Shown one piece after another: positions 31,072 to 36,250 of a stretch of 36,250 bases of DNA. The stretch is from Deltaproteobacteria bacterium (GTDB taxonomy: Bacteria; Desulfobacterota; Desulfobaccia; Desulfobaccales; 0-14-0-80-60-11), in NCBI GenBank assembly GCA_016874915.1, contig VGSW01000016.1:1-36250 (forward strand), given 5' to 3'. Made by a program: the position numbers and the translations under genes. The notes beneath the pieces are model-generated. The model saw nothing but the letters and a program-made list of their open reading frames with translations. It did not search any database and was not told the DNA's origin. Each line of letters starts with the position of its first letter. Position 1 is the stretch's first letter.

Positions 31072-31746
31072 TTATTTTTCCAAATCTTTAACCCGGGGGT
31101 CGGTGCGTTCCAGGTCCACCCCCACCGCCTTTTTGGTGTCCTTGCCGAACTGCTCGAAGGCCGCCACCAGGAGGTAGTTGATCATTTCCCGCAGGTCGGA
31201 AGAAGTGCCGGAGCTCCGGGCTTCCCCCACCCACAGGGTGCGGAAATCGCCCTTCTCCCGGTAGTGCTTGGCGTCAATGACGCTGAGGATAAGCCAGCGG
31301 TCATAGGCCCGCTCAGTGCTGACTGCAGGATAAGGATAATAGCCGCCAAAAAAAGGCCCGCCGAAGACGTAATTTCTGCGCCCGTAATATCCCGAGCCGA
31401 GGCCGGCCCCGATGCCGAACCCGAAGGTATAGTCGGGCATGGTCACCACGGGCCGCCCTGCTCCGATGCCATAGGCGAAGAGCAGGTAATACTCCGCTTT
31501 TTCAAAGGGGGCGAGGCGATAACCCATTTTTTCCAGGAGCCGGGCGCTCTTTTCTTTGACTTCCTTTTCCAGGAGGGGGTTTTGGGCGTCCTTGTTGCCG
31601 ATGACGAAGAACGCCGCCCCCGGGGCGAAGGGCGCGGGAGTCTTGGGGTCCACGTAGCCGTTCACCAGCACCTGGTAGGTCCCGGCGCAGCCCATAAGTC
31701 CCAGGCTCAAAATAAGCATGAATATGAAATAAATTTTCTTCAACAT
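31072..31746 (-). CDS. Lipoprotein, DUF4136-like
   Basis: A 224-residue lipoprotein. The signal peptide MLKKIYFIFMLILSLGLMGC ends in a lipobox, LMGC, with Cys20 as the lipid site; residue +2 is Ala, which suits outer-membrane sorting. The middle holds LLEKMGYRLAPFEKAEYYLLFAYGIG and a Gly/Tyr-rich patch (about 105-138), and the end has DRWLILSVIDAKHY and LWVGEARSSG, as in DUF4136-type proteins. Function unknown. It lies upstream of the BrkB-family gene on the same strand. Confidence 0.78.
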   Translation of the reverse strand: MLKKIYFIFMLILSLGLMGCAGTYQVLVNGYVDPKTPAPFAPGAAFFVIGNKDAQNPLLEKEVKEKSARLLEKMGYRLAPFEKAEYYLLFAYGIGAGRPVVTMPDYTFGFGIGAGLGSGYYGRRNYVFGGPFFGGYYPYPAVSTERAYDRWLILSVIDAKHYREKGDFRTLWVGEARSSGTSSDLREMINYLLVAAFEQFGKDTKKAVGVDLERTDPRVKDLEK

Positions 31747-31812
31747 GTGCCCCCAGTTAAATTATACCTAACGTCATAAATAATTGCGCCGCTTAAACCG
31801 CCGTATCAGCGG

Positions 31813-32742
31813 TCACATCTTCATCTTTTCTCGCAACCAGGAGAGGGCGTATTCCTGGGCCGCCGGGGCGCCGTCCGCCACCCAGAAGCCGACGTGGGAC
31901 CCACCCTCCACCCAGTAGAGTTCCGATCCGGTAATGGTGGCTTTGGCGTACTCCGCATGTCTGGGGGGCACGTCCTTGTCCGCGGTTCCATGAATGATGA
32001 GGGTCGGGCAAGCGATGGAGGCTATGGGCAGCTGGGTGATTGCCGCCAACTGCGTGAGGTCGTTGTCAACCCCGGCCTGGCGTTCGCTCAGGCGTTCGCT
32101 CATGGTGGCGATAAGGAACCGCAGGAACTCGAACCTGGTCTTATCCTTGAGGATGTGCTTGGCCCGCTGGGCGATGTCATGGCGGTCCAGGGTGCTCTCG
32201 GTACGGAGGAAGCTTTTTACCGTGGCTTCCGGGAAATGATCGAGGAAGAAACGCAGCAGCCAGATTCCGGCCTTGCTTAAATAGAGCTTCTCTTCCAGGG
32301 GGCTGACATCAGGTTGATAGGACAGGCATACGGAATCAATTTCCAAGAGCGACGAGACCTTGTCCGGATATCTGGCCGCCAGCAGATAACTGGGCGGTCC
32401 TCCGGCGGAGGCGCCAAGGACCGGGATCTTCCTGATATTTAGAGCGTCCAGGAGGGCGGCGAGGGCATCGGCTTGCTCTTCCGGGGTGCGGCCTGAGGTA
32501 AGAGGAGTTCCCAGATAGCCTGGTCTGGAGGGAGCGATGATCTTAAAGCCGTTGACCTGAAAAAACTCCCCCAGCCCCAATCCCTGGTCGTAACCGCCCG
32601 GACCGCCATGGACGCACAAGAGGGGAGGACCTTGGCCGCGTTCGGCGTATTCCACCGGTCCTTGGGCGGTTTCTATGACTCTGGCGGGATGGGTCAGACA
32701 GGCATGGAGTTCATCCGGGGTGGGATAGCATATTGCGGTCAT
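31813..32742 (-). CDS. Alpha/beta hydrolase
   Basis: A 309-residue serine hydrolase. HGGPGG (45-50) forms the oxyanion region, the nucleophile Ser112 is in GASAGG, a likely acid is in HGTADKDVPP, and the His is in GGSHVGF near the end; a cap of about 80 helical residues separates the nucleophile and acid. It resembles the proline-iminopeptidase or haloalkane-dehalogenase type, and the substrate is unknown. AAAGGAGG seven bases before ATG 32742 overrides a start 72 bases upstream. Slightly less G+C-rich than its neighbours. Confidence 0.88.
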   Translation of the reverse strand: MTAICYPTPDELHACLTHPARVIETAQGPVEYAERGQGPPLLCVHGGPGGYDQGLGLGEFFQVNGFKIIAPSRPGYLGTPLTSGRTPEEQADALAALLDALNIRKIPVLGASAGGPPSYLLAARYPDKVSSLLEIDSVCLSYQPDVSPLEEKLYLSKAGIWLLRFFLDHFPEATVKSFLRTESTLDRHDIAQRAKHILKDKTRFEFLRFLIATMSERLSERQAGVDNDLTQLAAITQLPIASIACPTLIIHGTADKDVPPRHAEYAKATITGSELYWVEGGSHVGFWVADGAPAAQEYALSWLREKMKM

Positions 32743-32820
32743 GAGGCTACCTCCTTTGATCAGACAATGAATGGATAGCAACGCCAGCCCGGCGTTATCA
32801 TGGGCCGCGCCCACCCTACA

Positions 32821-33510
32821 TTAAGACCGGAAGAACCGGTCCGCCACTTCCCTCAGTTTTCCCTTTATCTCGTTCAGCGACGGCAAGGCGGGGATGGGCG
32901 GCAGGTCTTCCGCGGTCAGCTTCTGGCGTTTGAAGCGCATCCGGGTGGACAACTCCTCCCGCTCCTCCCCCATGAGGCCCCCGGGAATGACTGCCTGGCG
33001 GCCTTCTATGGCCTCCATCTGGGCGGCGATGAGCCCGAAGTCGTAGTTGAGGTTGAACTTGTCAATATCTTCGTTGAGCAGCTTCAAGTGAGTCTGGATC
33101 TGCTGGTATTGAGCATGAAGCTTCTGCATGGTTTGTTGTAACTCGGTATAGAGGTCGAACACCAGATGGCGGAAGCGACCCCGGGCCGTCCAACCGTGGC
33201 GGCGCACGTTTCGGAGCAGTTCCTCCCGGACCTCGGGAGAAGTCTGGCGGAACTGCGGGTAAAAAGGCCAGTCTTTAAGACCCAAGACCGCCATCGCCCC
33301 GGCTATGGCCTCCTGGGAGCCTAACGCCTGGTAAAAGGCGAACCAGCGCCGGGCCGCCAGTTCCACCTCCCGCCGGTAGGCCTGGGCTTCTTCCTGGAGA
33401 TGGGCCGTGTCTTCTTCCAGATAGACCCGGTCGGCAAAGAAGTTGTCGACAATTTCTTTTTTGATCTGAACTTTCAAGGCTTCTAGGGCCCGGTCCATCT
33501 GGTCGTCCAT
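32821..33510 (-). CDS. Coiled-coil protein, unknown function
   Basis: A 229-residue soluble protein of no recognised family. It is mostly helical and charged, with heptad-like stretches at about 28-55 (VYLEEDTAHLQEEAQAYRRE) and 117-150 (LYTELQQTMQKLHAQYQQIQ), and a Trp/Tyr-rich middle (GLKDWPFYPQF). No signal or membrane helix is seen. AAAGGAA precedes ATG 33510. Part of the minus-strand holB-ricT run but separated from ricT by the boxed S23 gene. It could be a structural or adaptor protein. Confidence 0.75.
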   Translation of the reverse strand: MDDQMDRALEALKVQIKKEIVDNFFADRVYLEEDTAHLQEEAQAYRREVELAARRWFAFYQALGSQEAIAGAMAVLGLKDWPFYPQFRQTSPEVREELLRNVRRHGWTARGRFRHLVFDLYTELQQTMQKLHAQYQQIQTHLKLLNEDIDKFNLNYDFGLIAAQMEAIEGRQAVIPGGLMGEEREELSTRMRFKRQKLTAEDLPPIPALPSLNEIKGKLREVADRFFRS

Positions 33511-33524
33511 ATAAATTCCTTTGG

Positions 33525-33560
33525 AGCTATCAGCTATCAGCGTTCAGCTTTCAGCTTTTT
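33525..33560. repeat. Left heptamer array of the S23 cassette
   Basis: AGCTATC/AGCTTTC units in tandem. They contain the last codons and stop of the S23 gene, so its final residues KAER are encoded by the array. They run inverted to 33918-33946. Confidence 0.8.
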
Positions 33561-33896
33561 TATAAAACCGGTAAGCATTTGTTTTACTTCTTTGGTTTCA
33601 CTGCTCAATATTTCATAAGCAGCATCATTAAGGAGGCCAAGGTCATGTGCCAGCAATAAATGATATTCAAGTTCGCTGGCTGACCCCAAGGCAATTTGGA
33701 GAAAACGGGCTAACTCGGCATCTCCATGCCGGCCACAACCTTCGGCAATATTTGCAGGAATGGAAGAGCATGAACGTCTTATCTGAGCGGTCAAGCCATA
33801 TAACTCTTCCTTGGGGAACGTCTTGGTAATATTGTATAAATCCAAGGTCAAACGGTGAGCTTTCTCCCAGACTTTCTGTTTTCTAAAGTCTTTCAA
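33537..33896 (-). CDS. Four-helix-bundle protein, S23/IVS family
   Basis: A 119-residue protein of the family encoded in 23S rRNA intervening sequences and free in many genomes. Its signature segments are present: WEKAHRLTLDLYNITKTFP, ELYGLTAQIRRSCSSIPANIAEG, and FLQIALGSASELEYHLLLAHDLG. The fold is a four-helix bundle forming pentamers and is related to the Avd protein of diversity-generating retroelements; molecular function unproven. It starts with TTG at 33896, with AGGA at a workable distance. The gene is flanked on both sides by inverted heptamer arrays and lies between chromosomal housekeeping genes, as if inserted as a cassette. Confidence 0.88.
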   Translation of the reverse strand: MKDFRKQKVWEKAHRLTLDLYNITKTFPKEELYGLTAQIRRSCSSIPANIAEGCGRHGDAELARFLQIALGSASELEYHLLLAHDLGLLNDAAYEILSSETKEVKQMLTGFIKKLKAER

Positions 33897-33917
33897 ATGA
33901 AGATTTCCTAAATTTTT

Positions 33918-33946
33918 AAAAAAGCTGATAGCTGATAGCTGACGGC
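33918..33946. repeat. Right heptamer array of the S23 cassette
   Basis: Three tandem AGCTGAT units, the reverse complement of the left array at 33525-33560. The array ends exactly at the ricT stop codon. Confidence 0.8.
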
Positions 33947-34758
33947 TAATTGGCTTCCTCCTGGTAGGCCGTGGGCAGCTGGGCTAGGGAGACTTCCAGT
34001 TCCCGCTTGTCTTCCAGTTCCAGAGTGACCGTTTCCCGGATGAGGTTGTAGCGGACGATCTTGCCTTCCCCCTCGGGAGTTTTGAGGCGTTTGCCGATGC
34101 GGGGCAGGTGCCGGCGGATTTCCTGGTACGCGGCATATTCGTAAGTGAGGCAGCACATGAGGCGGCCGCAGATGCCGGAAATCTTGTTGGGGTTGAGACT
34201 GAGCTGCTGCTCTTTGGCCATGCGCACGCTCACCGGCTCAAAGTCCCGGATAAACGAGGCGCAGCACAGCCCCCGGCCGCAAATTCCCAGGCCGCCCACC
34301 ATCTTGGCCCGGTGGCGCACCCCGATCTGGCGCAGCTCGATGCGGGTGCGGAACTCCTGCACCAGGTCTTTCACCAATTCCCGAAAGTCCACCCGGCCCG
34401 GCGCGGTGAAGTAGAAGATGATCTTGGAGGCGTCAAAGAGGCAGTCCACTTCCACCAGGTAAATGGGGAGCTGGTGGGCCTCGATGCGCTTCTGGCAAAA
34501 TTTCGCGGCCCGCTGCTCCAGGAGGAGGTTTTTTTCCTCCTGGGCCAGGTCTTCCGGAGTGGCCCGCCGGAGCACGGTCTTTACCCGGCCCGGGGCCAGT
34601 TGGGGGTCGAAGTCGGGCAAAATGCCCACCACCTTGCCCAGCCGCAGGCCGTCTTCGTTTTCCACCACCACCACGTCCTGGAGATGGAGCTCCAGTTCGC
34701 CGGGGTCGGCCAGGCGGCATTTGTTTCCCATTCCCAAGCAGATTTTGACCAGGTTCAT
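33946..34758 (-). CDS. ricT: RicT (YaaT/PSP1) family protein
   Basis: A 270-residue PSP1-domain protein. Residues 20-120 hold the PSP1 core, and the Cys-rich region GICGRGLCC then GICGRLMCCLTYEY provides the conserved ligands of the iron-sulfur cluster bound by the RicAFT complex of B. subtilis, which controls mRNA maturation and phosphorelay activity. In proteobacteria the role is uncharacterised, and RicA and RicF partners are not in the window. Its start overlaps the holB stop as ATGA, an arrangement common for holB-ricT pairs. The basis for the name is family identity. Confidence 0.9.
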   Translation of the reverse strand: MNLVKICLGMGNKCRLADPGELELHLQDVVVVENEDGLRLGKVVGILPDFDPQLAPGRVKTVLRRATPEDLAQEEKNLLLEQRAAKFCQKRIEAHQLPIYLVEVDCLFDASKIIFYFTAPGRVDFRELVKDLVQEFRTRIELRQIGVRHRAKMVGGLGICGRGLCCASFIRDFEPVSVRMAKEQQLSLNPNKISGICGRLMCCLTYEYAAYQEIRRHLPRIGKRLKTPEGEGKIVRYNLIRETVTLELEDKRELEVSLAQLPTAYQEEAN

Positions 34759-35783
34759 AACGGCAATTTTCCCTGCTGCAAACGCAGGCCTAAAATGTCC
34801 AGAGTCAGTTCCGGGTTGAGGTTGGCCTGGAGGTGCCTATGGGCCGCAGCCAGCGCGGCGCACCGGGCGAACCAGGTCCGGGGCGCGCCCGCGGTGGCCT
34901 GCTCTTCCAGGGCTTCCCGGAAGTCCTGATGGGCCAGGAGCCGGGACGGGGCCTTGAAATGGCTCAACAGCAGGTCCCGGTACCAGAGTTGGGCCAGGAC
35001 CAGGAAATAATCCAGGTCGGCCCGGCTCTTGGCCAGGCGCAAGGCCCAGTCCAGGACCGCGGTGATGGAGCCCTGGCCCATCTGCTCCAGGTCGGCCAGG
35101 ACCTGGCGCCTTTGGTCCAGCAGCGCCTCCGGGTCCAAGGCCAGGGCCCGGCCCAGGGAGCCGCCGCTCAGCGCGGCCAACAGGGCCGCCTGGGGCGGAG
35201 TAAGATTCCGGCGGCGCTCCAGTTCCCTGGCCACCAAAGGGCCGGGCAGGGGAGAGAAAGGCAGCTTCTGGCAACGGGACACCACGGTGGGGAGCAGGTC
35301 CCCTTCCACCGTGGCCGCCAGGATGATGAGGTTCCACTCCGGCGGCTCCTCCAGGGTCTTGAGCAGGGCATTGGCCGCGGCGTCGTTCTGTGCGGTCAAA
35401 GCTTCCGCAGGCTTGATCAGGGCCACCCGCCAGCCGCCTCCCAGGGGCGGGTAGGCGGTGAGACGGCGGAATTCCCGGATATATTCGATCTTGATCTGGG
35501 CTTTCGACTCTTCCGGAGAGATCACCAGAAAGTCGGGGTGGGTGCCCGCAGCCATCCTCCGACAGGAGGGGCACTTCCCGCAGGCGTCATCTTCGGGCAA
35601 AGGCTGGGTGCAGTTCAGGGCCGCGGCCAGGGCCCGGGCTACGGATGCCTTGCCTACCCCTTCCGGCCCCAGGAACAGATAGGCATGGGCCAGCCGTCCC
35701 GCCTTCCAGGCGGCCTTGAGATACGACAGGACCCGCTCCTGGCCCAGGATTTCTCGAAAACTTTGTATACGATCTTCAATCAT
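34755..35783 (-). CDS. holB: DNA polymerase III delta-prime subunit
   Basis: Clamp-loader subunit, 342 residues. The AAA+ core has Walker A GPEGVGKAS (39-47), where Ala replaces the usual Ser/Thr, fitting a delta-prime subunit that need not hydrolyse ATP. A zinc module with Cys58, Cys68, Cys71 and Cys74 follows, then SRC (in VVSRCQKLPF). The C-terminal helical collar completes the family layout. It is the first gene of the holB-ricT pair on the minus strand. Just upstream the sequence becomes A+T-rich and holds a gene remnant. Confidence 0.93.
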   Translation of the reverse strand: MIEDRIQSFREILGQERVLSYLKAAWKAGRLAHAYLFLGPEGVGKASVARALAAALNCTQPLPEDDACGKCPSCRRMAAGTHPDFLVISPEESKAQIKIEYIREFRRLTAYPPLGGGWRVALIKPAEALTAQNDAAANALLKTLEEPPEWNLIILAATVEGDLLPTVVSRCQKLPFSPLPGPLVARELERRRNLTPPQAALLAALSGGSLGRALALDPEALLDQRRQVLADLEQMGQGSITAVLDWALRLAKSRADLDYFLVLAQLWYRDLLLSHFKAPSRLLAHQDFREALEEQATAGAPRTWFARCAALAAAHRHLQANLNPELTLDILGLRLQQGKLPL

Positions 35784-35851
35784 TGATTTTACAAAAAGCG
35801 TTTCTTCAGGGTATTCAAAATTACTAGCTCTTTATATCGCAAATCAATGTA

Positions 35852-36094
35852 TTATTCTGGGAAATCAATATTAAATTCTTTTTCATCTTCTGTATACGTT
35901 AATATAGATAAATAGTAGCCCACCTTATCCCATATTTTTTGTAAAAAACTTGCATAATCCAAAAAAACAAGATCTGAATCTGGACGCACCTTCTCAAAAT
36001 AATCACTATCAATAAAATTAACTTTTTCTCTAATTTTAATAAAATCGCGAAGATAATATCCTTTTGAATCTACTTTTGATGGCCTCGCAGAAAG
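35852..36094 (-). pseudogene. A+T-rich gene remnant (C-terminal part, possible HEPN-like)
   Basis: Open minus-strand frame of 80 residues ending TAA at 35852, with natural composition (KGYYLRDFIKIREKVNFID, LDYASFLQKIWDKVGYYLS, ending EFNIDFPE) but no Met codon and no ribosome site. It abuts a TGA of a G+C-rich frame immediately upstream in the same register. This looks like the 3' end of a gene whose 5' part was lost by an insertion. The segment with IWDKVGYYL resembles HEPN proteins of the Cthe_2314 type, tentatively. Confidence 0.6.
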
Positions 36095-36250
36095 TCAGGC
36101 GGCCGTTTTCAACACGGCTGGGTCGTAGTAGGCAGCCGGAATCAAAAAATCTATAATCGCGGCGCCGAACGCGCTAATTTGTTCTTTGACACGAGAAACT
36201 AGCCCAGAAAAGCGGGATGGGGCCCCTGGACCGGGGTTGGCGGCCCGGCT
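36095..36250 (-). CDS. Partial reading frame, 3' end only, unknown
   Basis: A frame open to the window edge, 51 residues ending TGA at 36095; its last part reads SRVKEQISAFGAAIIDFLIP then AAYYDPAVLKTAA. It is G+C-rich, unlike the remnant that follows. The 5' part lies outside the window. It could be the end of an inserted element or a chance open frame. Confidence 0.3.
   Translation of the reverse strand, partial: SRAANPGPGAPSRFSGLVSRVKEQISAFGAAIIDFLIPAAYYDPAVLKTAA

Noticed and set aside
30166-31779. Long plus-strand open frame opposite the BrkB-family and lipoprotein genes
   Set aside because: Spans two real genes and their gap on the other strand; His/Gly/Glu-rich product with no family features.

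Overview
The window is a 36 kb piece of a bacterial chromosome that is mostly G+C-rich and densely coded. The gene set (an MlaD-MlaF-MlaE lipid transporter, a gap-pgk-tpiA operon, a very large BcrA/BadF-type activase, a flavoreductase-SCP2 fusion, RicT beside HolB, and several small Cys-rich proteins) points to a Gram-negative, probably anaerobic, bacterium of the former Deltaproteobacteria (Desulfobacterota). That assignment is inferred from gene content and style, not from a marker tree.

Layout. 1-3.6 kb (minus): metG, then mlaD-mlaF-mlaE. 3.9-6.9 kb (plus): gap-pgk-tpiA, three consecutive lower-glycolysis enzymes with short or overlapping junctions. 7.2-7.9 kb: secG, tRNA-Leu(GAG) and a terminator. 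7.9-9.95 kb: one A+T-rich gene coding for an ABC-type ATPase fused to a DUF4435/TOPRIM-like domain, probably anti-phage. 10-16.1 kb: a small exported protein, the giant double activase, a radical SAM protein and an unlisted 57-residue Cys-tailed protein. 16.3-19.5 kb (plus): a methyltransferase and a MerR-type regulator behind a promoter carrying a perfect inverted repeat, then a flavoreductase-SCP2 protein. 19.5-21.7 kb: a stand-alone pyruvate-kinase C-terminal domain, a small membrane protein and murB. 21.7-23.1 kb (minus): an A+T-richer three-gene toxin-antitoxin-chaperone module (RelE/HigB-like toxin, Xre antitoxin with an extended tail, SecB-like chaperone) with its own promoter and terminator. 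23.2-29.6 kb (plus): an MltB-like transglycosylase, purE, alr, a Cys-rich 55-residue protein, an A+T-rich unknown gene, argS and a SPOR-like membrane protein. 29.7-35.8 kb (minus): a BrkB-family membrane protein, a lipoprotein, an alpha/beta hydrolase, a coiled-coil protein, a four-helix-bundle (S23/IVS) protein boxed by inverted heptamer arrays, ricT and holB. 35.85-36.25 kb: an A+T-rich gene remnant abutting a G+C-rich partial reading frame.

The gaps are unusually repeat-rich. Tandem heptamers of the CAGTTTT/ACTGAAA type sit beside many genes. Several small dispersed palindromes recur, one of them as two identical 25-bp copies about 13 kb apart. A 135-bp inverted-repeat element fits exactly between two convergent stop codons. 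No complete insertion sequence, prophage or CRISPR array was seen.

The strongest candidates for new or defence-related biology are the fused ATPase-DUF4435 gene beside tRNA-Leu, the toxin-antitoxin-SecB module upstream of murB, and the boxed S23 gene.
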